From the NCBI GenBank assembly GCA_019187195.1, contig JABAQT010000004.1:29233-93232 (forward strand): 64,000 nt of DNA, given 5' to 3'. Positions 42,787-50,830 of the stretch are shown piece by piece (positions within the stretch are counted from its first letter, which is position 1; each line of letters begins with the position of its first letter). The DNA is from Bryobacteraceae bacterium (GTDB lineage: Bacteria; Acidobacteriota; Terriglobia; Bryobacterales; Bryobacteraceae). A program made the translations under genes and the position numbers. The notes below the pieces were generated by a model. The model was not told the DNA's origin, searched no databases, and worked only from the letters and a program-made list of their open reading frames with translations.

Positions 42787-43565
42787 CCAGCGCGCGCATT
42801 GCGGCGTGCCTGGCGGCCGGCCTGGCCAGCTTATGGGGGCAATCGGAGGTCAGCCCCAATCAGCCTCCCAATGAGGATCTGTACCTCTACCATTCCGTGC
42901 CGGACATCGCGGTACAACCGGTGGGAAAGCCCGCGACGCCGCTGTCCGGATTGTGGCGGGACCGTCCGCTGCTGATCACCATGGTGTTCACCCGCTGCGC
43001 CGGCGTCTGCTATCCGTTTCTGCGCTCGCTTCGCGCGGCAACGGAGTTGGCGGCGAAACCACCATCGGGCTATAGGGTTCTTGTTCTCAGTTTCGATTCA
43101 CGCGACACGGTATCGGACATGAAGGCTGCCGCGTCCGGCATCGGAGCGGGCGCGGACGAAGACTGGATCTTTGCGACGGCGGCCGAGGAGAGTGTCAGGC
43201 GTCTGGCGGAGGCGACCGGATTCTGGTTCCGCTGGGATGGTGAAAAGCGCCAGTTTGATCATCCCGCGGTGTTGCTGGCCGTGAAGAATGGCCGCCTGGT
43301 GCGTCTGTTCGCGGGAGGGCGCATCACGGCGGAATCGCTCGGCTCCGTGCTGCGCGATCTGGATGGAGGATTTGTGCCCTCCTATCCGCTGGCGGATAAG
43401 ACATCCTTCCGCTGCTTCCAGTACAACGCCGCCACCGGCGGTTATTCGCTCGATTGGGGGGCGCTGCTGCTGGTGCTTCCGGGAACGATCGCGTTCCTCG
43501 CCGCGTTGCTCACATTCCGCCCCTGGCGGAGGAGAGGCGCGCGCGCTCCGTTTCCGGCGGCGTAA
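42783..43565 (+). CDS. SCO1/SenC family copper chaperone for CuA
   Basis: A 260-residue membrane-anchored thioredoxin-fold protein. ATG 42783 overlaps the subunit I stop. A signal peptide (IAACLAAGLASLWGQ) leads to the SCO domain: LITMVFTRCAGVCYPFL with the copper-binding Cys72 and Cys76 (CxxxC) and the third ligand His160 in QFDHPAVLL. A C-terminal membrane segment lies at about 226-246 (GALLLVLPGTIAFLAALL). SCO proteins load copper into CuA of subunit II, which matches the intact CuA two genes upstream. No subunit III gene follows; the next gene is on the other strand. Confidence 0.93.
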   Translation: MTSARIAACLAAGLASLWGQSEVSPNQPPNEDLYLYHSVPDIAVQPVGKPATPLSGLWRDRPLLITMVFTRCAGVCYPFLRSLRAATELAAKPPSGYRVLVLSFDSRDTVSDMKAAASGIGAGADEDWIFATAAEESVRRLAEATGFWFRWDGEKRQFDHPAVLLAVKNGRLVRLFAGGRITAESLGSVLRDLDGGFVPSYPLADKTSFRCFQYNAATGGYSLDWGALLLVLPGTIAFLAALLTFRPWRRRGARAPFPAA

Positions 43566-43576
43566 TTCAGTTCCGC

Positions 43577-44560
43577 TTACTGCCCAGGGGCCCAATAGCC
43601 CGGCCGCGCGCGCACGGTCAACCCCGGATGTCCCTTCACTACAACGCGCAGATCGTGATAACCGGGCGCGCCGCTTGGGGGAGCGAAGCTCAACAGATAC
43701 TGATTGTGCAGATCCTCGCCCACCTTCAGGAACATCTCCTCGAGCGCTTTCAGCCGCAGGAAGGAGAAGCGTGCTCCGCCGGTCGCCTTCGCCAGCGCGT
43801 CCGCCGTATTCGCCTGACCCAACCGCGACAGTTCCACCAGCGCGGTGATCAGGCTGCCTCCTCCCGGCTCATACACTCTGGGGCGGGTATCTTCGTGGTC
43901 CTCCTCGCGCTTCTTGCCGAAACGCTCATCGCCGCGCGAGGTAAACGCGGTCAAGTACACCGAAAATGATACGGAATAGATTGTGACATTGCTCCGCGCG
44001 GCCGCCTCGATCACCTGGGCGAGCTTCGTTTCCGAGCCCCGGTCCCTGGTCTCGCCTGTCACGATGATCACCTTCCTCGACCGTCCGCCGCGTTGATCGA
44101 GCAGGTGCAACGCCTGGTCAACCGCGTCGAGCATCCGCGCGCCGGAACCGCCGGGACGGAGAGATCGAATCGCATCCGTGAACACCGTCTGATCAGCCGT
44201 GAACTCCTGGCGCAGCGCCAGGCGGTCCGAATAGGCGAGCAATGCCACCGCTCCGCCTTCTCCGGCGACCAGCGGCAACATGAGACTCCCGATCTTCATG
44301 ACCTTCGCCAGCGCCGGGCCGGATTGGCGATTGGTTTGCACACAGAGAACCACGGACAGCGGCTGGTTGGTCACTTCGATTTCATGCTTTACGCGGCTGC
44401 TCCCGTCATAGAGTTCGAAATCTCCGGATTCGAGGCCGGCATATGGGTTGCCGTCTGCATCCGTCACTGTAGTGGGGACCAGCACCAGCGGAACCGTCGT
44501 GCGGATGCGGACTTCGGGTTGCTGCGCCGCGAGCGCCAGGCCTAAAAGCAGGGGCAGCAT
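43577..44560 (-). CDS. VWFA-related acidobacterial domain protein, degenerate metal site
   Basis: A 327-residue secreted protein. ATG 44560 starts the signal peptide MLPLLLGLALAAQQ; the frame remains open upstream without a better start. N-terminal beta domain: VPTTVTDADGNPYAGLESGDF. The VWA domain follows, but the strand that should read DxSxS is VLCVQTNRQS, with the Asp missing. The C-terminus YLLSFAPPSGAPGYHDLRVV ... VRARPGYWAP is typical of the acidobacterial VWFA-related family. The role is unknown; adhesion or envelope scaffolding is usual speculation. It is convergent with SCO, 11 bases apart. Confidence 0.87.
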   Translation of the reverse strand: MLPLLLGLALAAQQPEVRIRTTVPLVLVPTTVTDADGNPYAGLESGDFELYDGSSRVKHEIEVTNQPLSVVLCVQTNRQSGPALAKVMKIGSLMLPLVAGEGGAVALLAYSDRLALRQEFTADQTVFTDAIRSLRPGGSGARMLDAVDQALHLLDQRGGRSRKVIIVTGETRDRGSETKLAQVIEAAARSNVTIYSVSFSVYLTAFTSRGDERFGKKREEDHEDTRPRVYEPGGGSLITALVELSRLGQANTADALAKATGGARFSFLRLKALEEMFLKVGEDLHNQYLLSFAPPSGAPGYHDLRVVVKGHPGLTVRARPGYWAPGQ

Positions 44561-44610
44561 GGGGATGATGACGGTGAGCAGACAGGCGCGGTTTCGATAT
44601 ACTCGCCAAT

Positions 44611-44964
44611 GTGGACATCGTGGCGTTGATCGCCGAACGTAAGATTCAGGAAGCGCTGGAAGAAGGGCTGCTCGAGAATATCGACGGCAAGGGCCGGGAA
44701 CTCGACCTCGACGAGAACCCCTTCGAGGCCCCGGAAGCGCGCATGGGCAACCGCCTGCTGCGCAACAACGGCTTTGTTCCGGCATGGATAGCGGAAAGCA
44801 AGGACATCGACGAGGAGCGAGAACGGTTGCTGCGGGAGCGGGAGAAGGCGGTCTCCACTCAGGCGATCGCAAACCTCGCCCCGCGCATTGCGGCGCTCAA
44901 CCGGCGCATCACGCTGTTCAACATGAAGGCTCCAGGCCCTGGCATGCAGAAGGCTCCAGTCTGA
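44611..44964 (+). CDS. DUF1992 (DnaJ-C28-like) small protein
   Basis: A 117-residue protein starting at GTG 44611. It matches the DUF1992 pattern found in bacterial YhdN-like proteins and in the C-terminal region of animal DNAJC28: AERKIQEALEEGLLENIDGKGRE, then a proline-containing loop, NGFVPAWIAESKDI, and a charged helix of ERERLLREREKA. No J domain is present. Function is unknown. A TATACT hexamer (44598-44603) ends 7 bases before the GTG and no Shine-Dalgarno is seen. The stop abuts the convergent phosphodiesterase gene. Confidence 0.86.
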   Translation: MDIVALIAERKIQEALEEGLLENIDGKGRELDLDENPFEAPEARMGNRLLRNNGFVPAWIAESKDIDEERERLLREREKAVSTQAIANLAPRIAALNRRITLFNMKAPGPGMQKAPV

Positions 44965-46272
44965 TTATTGCGTCAGAATTTCGCGCAGGGCCCGTCCATC
45001 CACGTTTTCCATCCGGACTCCGAGCAGCGACGCGAGCGTCGGCGCGATGTCGATGTTCCGGACGCGGTCGACCACCGTACCCTTACGGATTCCATACCCC
45101 GAGGCGATGAAGATCGCATCCATTTCGGGATCGCTCGAGGCATAACCGTGCCCGCCTCCCTGGGTGGGACGGGTCACTACGTTTCCTCCCGTGCGTCCTC
45201 CTCCAAACGCGTAGCCTGACTTGGCAAACAGCAGCACCCTGGGAGATTGCGGGTCTTTGTCGGGGTCGGGGAGGCCCAATGCGGCGTATTCCCGCGGATC
45301 CGCCACACGGTCCACGCCTTCGGCGTTTTCGAACACCTTGGCCACGGCGGCGGCGTCCCCGCGTTCGCAGTAGACGAGCGCGGAACCGCCCTCGGGCAGC
45401 GCAAACGCTTTATCGCCCAGCCCTGCCGCCTCGAGCATAACGGCGGGCTGAATCTGTTTAGTGTACGACTTGAAACCGTGGTCGGAGACCACTACAACGG
45501 TGCTCTTATCCGCCATTCCGGCTTCTCGAATCGCATCGAGAACCCGCTTCACCTGGGCGTCGAGGAACGCCATCCCCACCGTTCCCGCCAGGGTCCGCGG
45601 ACCGTAGGTGTGATGCGTGCTGTCGAGCGTCAACAGGTGAAACAGCAACAGATTCGGCTTGTGCGCGCGGATGATATGTGCGGCGGCGTTCGTCCACACC
45701 TCGTCACGCCAGACAATGATCTTCTTGCCGAACTGGCCGATGTCCGCGCTGCTCACCATGCCGCTGCCGAGCATCTCGCGCTCGATCAAACCATCGGCGG
45801 AAGGAACCTCCGGAAAGGCGAACGTAATGCCCGGCGCCTTGTGGATGGCCACCCAATCCACCTGCGCGGTTTTCAATCCCGCACGGTGGGCCAGGTCATA
45901 AAGGGTGACGGCGCGCACCATCTTGTCCTTGGTGATCCAGGGTTCGACCTTGCGGTGTTGTCCGGTTCCGTCGCGCACGATCGCGCCATTGGCCAGCACG
46001 CCGTGCCTTGCCGGACTGACTCCGGTGACCATCGCGGTATGATTCGGCCACGTCACGGTGGGGTTCACGGTGGTCATGCGGCGCGCCAGCGCGCCCTCCG
46101 CGATCAACTTACGCAGCGTGGGCACGGGCAGGTTAGGATCTTCGAGCGCATATGCGGGAAATCCGTCGAGGCTGATCAACACGACCATCCGGTCGCGTGG
46201 GGAGGTCTGGGGAAGGGCCGCTCCCGCGCAAAGCAGCGAAACGGCAGCCAGTGCAACTTTGTGGAATCGCAT
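44965..46272 (-). CDS. Alkaline phosphatase superfamily phosphodiesterase (NPP-like), secreted
   Basis: A 435-residue secreted hydrolase with signal peptide VALAAVSLLCAGAALPQ. Active-site elements of the nucleotide pyrophosphatase/phosphodiesterase branch: VVLISLDGFPAY (metal Asp36), NPTVTWPNHTAMVTG (Thr74 nucleophile), TVVVVSDHGFKS (metal Asp/His), and GGGHGYASSDPEMDAIF near the end (metal His). The family splits phosphodiesters or pyrophosphates with two zinc ions. It lies 7 bases downstream of the thioredoxin-like gene and probably shares its transcript with that and the MFS gene. Confidence 0.92.
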   Translation of the reverse strand: MRFHKVALAAVSLLCAGAALPQTSPRDRMVVLISLDGFPAYALEDPNLPVPTLRKLIAEGALARRMTTVNPTVTWPNHTAMVTGVSPARHGVLANGAIVRDGTGQHRKVEPWITKDKMVRAVTLYDLAHRAGLKTAQVDWVAIHKAPGITFAFPEVPSADGLIEREMLGSGMVSSADIGQFGKKIIVWRDEVWTNAAAHIIRAHKPNLLLFHLLTLDSTHHTYGPRTLAGTVGMAFLDAQVKRVLDAIREAGMADKSTVVVVSDHGFKSYTKQIQPAVMLEAAGLGDKAFALPEGGSALVYCERGDAAAVAKVFENAEGVDRVADPREYAALGLPDPDKDPQSPRVLLFAKSGYAFGGGRTGGNVVTRPTQGGGHGYASSDPEMDAIFIASGYGIRKGTVVDRVRNIDIAPTLASLLGVRMENVDGRALREILTQ

Positions 46273-46279
46273 CTCGTAT

Positions 46280-47188
46280 TCAGAGTACCTTATCGAGTTC
46301 GTTCGCCAGTTCCTCGTAGGTCATCTTGCCGGGGTGGTACATACGCACGAGCCCCTGGCGATCCAGCAGGACGAGGGTCGGCATGGTGCTGGCGCCATAG
46401 ATCTTGAAGTTTTCCTCGCTCACGGGGACAGGCATATCGAGCAGCCCGGAGTAGAATTCGTGGCGGATCCTGTCGATGTAGGGTTTCTCCACTTCCGGCG
46501 GCGCATCCTCGCCTCGAGCGACGTAGCCGTAATAGCGGGTGGGACCGTAGATCACAAGCCCCTTCGATTCATACTTGTCGCGAAGCTGGGCGAGGATCGG
46601 GGACTGGTATTTGCAATCCGGGCACCAGTGCGCCCAGAAGAACAGCAGCACGACCTTCCCCTTCAATTGGGAAAGGGCGGGAGGGCGCTGTTTTCCGATC
46701 CAGTCCTTCGTCTCGAGCGGGGGCGGCGCCGTCCCCACCAGGCTCAACAGATTGAGATTTTTCTGAATGCGGGCGCGCATGGAAGTGTCGCGCCAGCGCG
46801 CCATTTCCTTATTGAGGAACGATACCCCTTCGCTGCGGCGGCCGCGGCCGGCGAGCACGCCGGCCTGCACCTCGATGGAGGCGCCGAGCGCCGTCGGAAG
46901 GTGCGTCTCGTCATCGATTTTCCGGGTGCGAAGCATATCGAGGCACATGCGGCGGGTATCTTCCGCGTACTTCTCCGCCTGGCCGTAGCGCTTCCTGGCC
47001 AACGCGCCCCGCCCCAGCCAGGAATGCGCCTCGATCATGACCGCGGTCACTCCCTGCTTTGCCCGGTAGTCCGCGATCAGCTTTTCCGCGGCGGGGAAAT
47101 CGTCTTTGGCGATAGCGGCCCGGACATCGGCGACAATGGCTCCAAGCGCCGCCGGATGCAGCAGGAGGACGAGCAGGGCGAGTCTCAT
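46280..47188 (-). CDS. Thioredoxin-like (TlpA/redoxin) protein, secreted
   Basis: A 302-residue protein. ATG 47188 overlaps the MFS stop (ATGA) and begins a signal peptide (RLALLVLLLHPAALG). Residues about 18-140 are helical and TPR-like. The C-terminal half is a TlpA-type thioredoxin fold with LLFFWAHWCPDCKYQSP (redox pair CPDC) and the cis-Pro region ASTMPTLVLLDRQGLV. Such proteins reduce or oxidise periplasmic cysteines, often in cytochrome maturation. No partner DsbD or CcdA is in view. Confidence 0.9.
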   Translation of the reverse strand: MRLALLVLLLHPAALGAIVADVRAAIAKDDFPAAEKLIADYRAKQGVTAVMIEAHSWLGRGALARKRYGQAEKYAEDTRRMCLDMLRTRKIDDETHLPTALGASIEVQAGVLAGRGRRSEGVSFLNKEMARWRDTSMRARIQKNLNLLSLVGTAPPPLETKDWIGKQRPPALSQLKGKVVLLFFWAHWCPDCKYQSPILAQLRDKYESKGLVIYGPTRYYGYVARGEDAPPEVEKPYIDRIRHEFYSGLLDMPVPVSEENFKIYGASTMPTLVLLDRQGLVRMYHPGKMTYEELANELDKVL

Positions 47189-48387
47189 CTCACAAGGATA
47201 GCAGCCGGACCGCGAGCCAAGACCCGCCACAGCGCCCATCCGAGCACCGGAAATGCGGCCGCCGTGGCAAACGCCGCCGGGTAGGCATGCATGTCGAACA
47301 AACGGCCGAACCAGGGCATCGCCAGCGCCACCAAAGCCGACCACGACCCGGCTCCGAGCCCGGCAAGAAACCCCGCATGGTCACTCGAATAAGCGCTGGT
47401 GGCATAGGCGACGCTGATGATGACGAATCCGCCGGCGACGAACATGGCGAAAAACAACACGCCCATCAGCAGAGCCACGGATTTCACGTATGCGCCCAGG
47501 GCAAGCGGAAGACTCAAGAGCATCAGCAGGAAGTAGATCCGGCGAAAGGCGCGGATGGATCCTTCGGCGCGCAAGCCATGACGGTCCGCCATCCATCCCC
47601 AGAAGAAATAGCCCACCTCCCACCCGAGAGGCGGGATCCACAGCAGCTTCCCAATGTCCGCCTGCGATAAACCCATCGGTGAGCCGAGGTACAAAGCCGC
47701 GTTGTAGAGAACGAAGGCAAGGGGAAGGCCCCCCAGCGCGTAGGACGCCATGAAGCTCCACAACCTGGGATCGAGCAGGCTGGGGCGCGCCAGTCCGCGG
47801 TCGCTGATCGCCTTGCGGCGGCGGACATCTTCCCGGCGGCTGACGATGCTCCACCAGGCGAGCCACAATGCCCCCACAAAGCCGGTGAACCAGAACGCGC
47901 CGCGCCACCCCCACCACAACGCGATGGGCGTCACGATGACCGGTGTAATCACGGCTCCCAGCGACCCGCCGCCATATGCGACGGCGATTCCGCGGGAGCG
48001 AAGCCGCGCGTCGAGCGTCTGCACCACGGTGCGCAAACCGCCCGGGAACGTGGCCCCCTCGCCGAATCCGAGCGCCGCCCGGGCGATGGCGAAACTCCAG
48101 AATCCGGCCGCGAAGGCGTGCGACACGGAAGCGAGCGTCCAGAATCCGACGGCGGCGGCCATGCCGCCCGCAATCCCCACGCGGTCAAGGACGCGCCCCC
48201 AGACCGGGTTGCCAATCATGTAGGCCACGGAGAAAGCCGAGATGATCCATCCATACTGTTCGGCGTTGAGACCTGTTTCCTTCAAGATCAACGGCGCAAG
48301 CAGCGCCAGGGTGTTGCGGTCCACGTAGCTGATGAGCGAAACCATCGTCATCGACAACGCGGGAACCCATGCGGAGAGTCGTTTCAC
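47185..48387 (-). CDS. MFS transporter, ACS/hexuronate-like
   Basis: A 400-residue inner-membrane protein with 12 predicted helices, starting at GTG 48387. It has the anion:cation symporter features SYVDRNTLALLAPL in helix 1 and IGNPVWGRVLDRVG in loop 2-3, plus ARAALGFGEGATFPGG in helix 4. ACS members take up hexuronates, glucarate or other organic acids with protons. It heads a three-gene minus-strand set with the thioredoxin-like protein and phosphodiesterase. Uptake of sugar acids fits the glycan genes around it; the exact substrate is not shown. Confidence 0.92.
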   Translation of the reverse strand: MKRLSAWVPALSMTMVSLISYVDRNTLALLAPLILKETGLNAEQYGWIISAFSVAYMIGNPVWGRVLDRVGIAGGMAAAVGFWTLASVSHAFAAGFWSFAIARAALGFGEGATFPGGLRTVVQTLDARLRSRGIAVAYGGGSLGAVITPVIVTPIALWWGWRGAFWFTGFVGALWLAWWSIVSRREDVRRRKAISDRGLARPSLLDPRLWSFMASYALGGLPLAFVLYNAALYLGSPMGLSQADIGKLLWIPPLGWEVGYFFWGWMADRHGLRAEGSIRAFRRIYFLLMLLSLPLALGAYVKSVALLMGVLFFAMFVAGGFVIISVAYATSAYSSDHAGFLAGLGAGSWSALVALAMPWFGRLFDMHAYPAAFATAAAFPVLGWALWRVLARGPAAILVR

Positions 48388-48499
48388 GGTGAGAATTAGA
48401 CAGTGTATCCTGATCGTGCCGGAGCACGGTCAACCGCGGTGAGGGTGGTACGATCCAATTGACATGGTGGGCGCGGGCCGGCGCCCCCAAGGAGGGTCC

Positions 48500-49804
48500 A
48501 TGAAATTACCTGTTTACATCGTCGCGTTTCTCGCCGTTCTTGTTCCGGCGGCGGCGCAACCCAACGCCGCCAATCCCGAGGCGGTGGCGGAAGTCCGCGC
48601 GGGCAAGCGGGGGGTAGCCAACGCCGCCTGGTGGGGGTTCGCGGCGGAGGATTCGACGGCGGCGCTGCAGGCGGCGCTCGATTCGGGAGCAAAGAAGGTC
48701 ATTGTTCCTTACATGGGTTCCCCATGGGTTATTACGCCCGTGAAGTTGCGCGGCAACCAGGAAGTTCTGCTCGAACCCGGAGTGGTGGTGCTTGCCAGGA
48801 AAGGCGCCTTTTCCGGCTCGAACGATAGCCTTCTCACGGCTGACGGCGTGGATAATCTGACCATTCGGGGCTACGGCGCGGTGCTGCGAATGCACAAAGC
48901 GGACTATCAGCGGCCGCCTTACAAGAAGGCTGAATGGCGCATGGGTCTTGCGCTTCTCGGCGTGAAAAATGTGCTGGTCGAGGGCATATCGTCGGAGTCG
49001 AGCGGCGGTGACGGCTACTACATCTCAGGCAACGGCACGCGGCGCTGGAGCGAGAATGTGACGGTCCGCAACTGCACGGCGAACAACAACCACCGGCAGG
49101 GGATGAGCGTGATCAGCGCCGTCAACCTGGTGGTGGAGAACTGCCGGTTTTCCTCGACCGCGGGCACGGCGCCCGAGGCGGGCATCGACCTCGAACCCGA
49201 CACCGAGGAGGAACGCCTGCAAAACATCGTGGTGCGCAACTCGATCTTCGAGAACAACCGGGGTCACGGCATGCTGGTGTACCTGCGTCCACTGACCCGG
49301 AAATCAGCGCCGGTTTCCATCCGTTTTGAAAACTGTCTCACACGGATGAGTCCGGACGCCGAAGGCGTGGGCGCCGGCATGGCCGTGGGCGCCGCGCGCG
49401 ATGACGGGCCGCAAGGGCTGATCGAATTTGTCAACTGCGTTTCGGAGAACACGGCGCGCGAGGGCGCGCGAATTTACGACAAGTCCGCCTCGAGCGTGAA
49501 GGTCCGGTTCGTGAACTGCCACTGGCAATCGCCATGGCGGGGACAGGCTGAAGATTACGCCGGGCCGAGGGTGCCGGTGCTGTTGCACGCGCGCCGGCCG
49601 GCCATTTCGAGTTCACCCGGCGGCGTGGAGTTTGACGGATGCTATGTTCATGACAAGGTGGACCGTCCGGCCGTGCAGTTTGAATCGGAGAAGCCGCTGA
49701 AACTTACCGCCGTATCCGGGTCGATCTACTCGACGGGCGCCAAGACTCCACGGGCGAGGCTCGGCGAGGGCAGCGTGAACCTGCGGGTGATAGGAATTCC
49801 CTGA
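48500..49804 (+). CDS. Secreted right-handed beta-helix (pectate-lyase-fold) protein
   Basis: A 434-residue protein; ATG 48500 has GGAGG 4 bases upstream and starts the signal peptide LPVYIVAFLAVLVPAAAQ. The rest has the repeating turns of a parallel beta-helix: VDNLTIRGYGAVL, VKNVLVEGISSES, SENVTVRNCTANNN, AVNLVVENCRFSS, LQNIVVRNSIFENN. It begins with the STAALQAALDSGAKKVIVP motif common to pectate-lyase-3-like and polygalacturonase relatives. No catalytic Asp/Lys set can be assigned, so polysaccharide lyase, hydrolase or binding function is open. It ends 4 bases from the convergent VWA gene. Confidence 0.88.
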   Translation: MKLPVYIVAFLAVLVPAAAQPNAANPEAVAEVRAGKRGVANAAWWGFAAEDSTAALQAALDSGAKKVIVPYMGSPWVITPVKLRGNQEVLLEPGVVVLARKGAFSGSNDSLLTADGVDNLTIRGYGAVLRMHKADYQRPPYKKAEWRMGLALLGVKNVLVEGISSESSGGDGYYISGNGTRRWSENVTVRNCTANNNHRQGMSVISAVNLVVENCRFSSTAGTAPEAGIDLEPDTEEERLQNIVVRNSIFENNRGHGMLVYLRPLTRKSAPVSIRFENCLTRMSPDAEGVGAGMAVGAARDDGPQGLIEFVNCVSENTAREGARIYDKSASSVKVRFVNCHWQSPWRGQAEDYAGPRVPVLLHARRPAISSSPGGVEFDGCYVHDKVDRPAVQFESEKPLKLTAVSGSIYSTGAKTPRARLGEGSVNLRVIGIP

Positions 49805-49807
49805 AGC

Positions 49808-50797
49808 CTAGAATCCGCTGCGGGGGCGGTATCCGGGGCGGGCGCGAACTCTCAACTTCCTTCCCACGTCGGAGACCACTTCCACGCTGATCTTGCGGAA
49901 TCCCTCATTGGGGTTCGATTGCGGATAATAGGTGACCGTGTACGAATTGCCGAGGGATTCGCGAATGGATTCGAACGCCTCGACCTGTTTCTGCCATGTC
50001 TTGGCGAAGTAAACCTGGCCGCCGGTGCGGGTGGAGATGCGTTTGAACACGCTCGATGACACGGCGTCCTTCGAGGCGTCGTTGGTGGAGATGACGTAGA
50101 TCGGAATTCCCTCGTCCTCGGCAACGGCGCGGACGTCGTCAGGCGCCACCATGCTGGCATTGTCGGGACCGTTCGAGAACACGATCACCACCTTGCGTCC
50201 GGGCACCTTGGCGGCATCCCGGAGCGTCAGCAGGAGGGCGTTATAGAGCGCGGCATCGTCGCCGGCCACCGCCTTGCGCAAGCCCATGATGGCGTCGCCG
50301 TGCTCCTTCACCAGACTCGAGGCGCGCGAGAGATTCCGGCTGAACGTGTAGACCGCCACGGAATCGGCGCGGTCCAGGCCGCGGATAAAATCGGCAATGG
50401 CATCGGAGGCGTACACAAATCCCCGGTACATATAGTTACTCGTATCGAACAGGACGAACACATTGGTGCCAACGAAGGCGTCCGCGGCATTGCCCTTCTC
50501 GCGTTCCTCCGTGTTTACCACCAGCGGGCGCGTGGTCCCGTCTTCCAGTAACTGCACAGGCGTCTTGTTGCCTTCGGCGAAGGTGTTGACTTTCTGAACA
50601 ATTCCGTCTTCCAGAATCTTGAAATCCTTGGGCTTCAATCCGTTGATGTACCGTCCTTTACTATCCGTAACGGTGAAGCTGAGCACCACCATGTCGACCT
50701 TCACGCGGAAGGTGGGACGAGCCGCTTCCTGGGCGGCCAGCCAGGTTGTAGCCGCGAGCGCGGAAACAACCATCCCGAGAATCCATAGCCTGCGCAT
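49808..50797 (-). CDS. VWFA-related acidobacterial domain protein
   Basis: A 329-residue exported protein. ATG 50797 is preceded by AGGAGGAG at about 10 bases; the earlier ATG at 50821 would put that site inside the coding region. After a signal (RLWILGMVVSALAATTWLAAQ) comes FTVTDSKGRYINGLKPKDFKILEDG, the family's N-terminal domain, then a VWA domain with VFVLFDTSNYMYRG (DTSNY: the second Ser of the metal site is Tyr) and VVIVFSNGPDNAS. It ends VRARPGYRPRSGF. It follows the 1122-residue orphan by 33 bases on the same strand, so both are probably one operon. Confidence 0.9.
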   Translation of the reverse strand: MRRLWILGMVVSALAATTWLAAQEAARPTFRVKVDMVVLSFTVTDSKGRYINGLKPKDFKILEDGIVQKVNTFAEGNKTPVQLLEDGTTRPLVVNTEEREKGNAADAFVGTNVFVLFDTSNYMYRGFVYASDAIADFIRGLDRADSVAVYTFSRNLSRASSLVKEHGDAIMGLRKAVAGDDAALYNALLLTLRDAAKVPGRKVVIVFSNGPDNASMVAPDDVRAVAEDEGIPIYVISTNDASKDAVSSSVFKRISTRTGGQVYFAKTWQKQVEAFESIRESLGNSYTVTYYPQSNPNEGFRKISVEVVSDVGRKLRVRARPGYRPRSGF

Positions 50798-50830
50798 GAT
50801 GCGGAAACTCCTCCTGAACACAGCTAAAGT

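Noticed and set aside
35373..43565. Alternative complex III, because of a pentahaem membrane cytochrome near an oxidase.
   Set aside because: No iron-sulfur ActB, NrfD-like ActC/ActF or other Act subunit is present, and the cytochrome has several membrane segments and TPRs unlike ActA.
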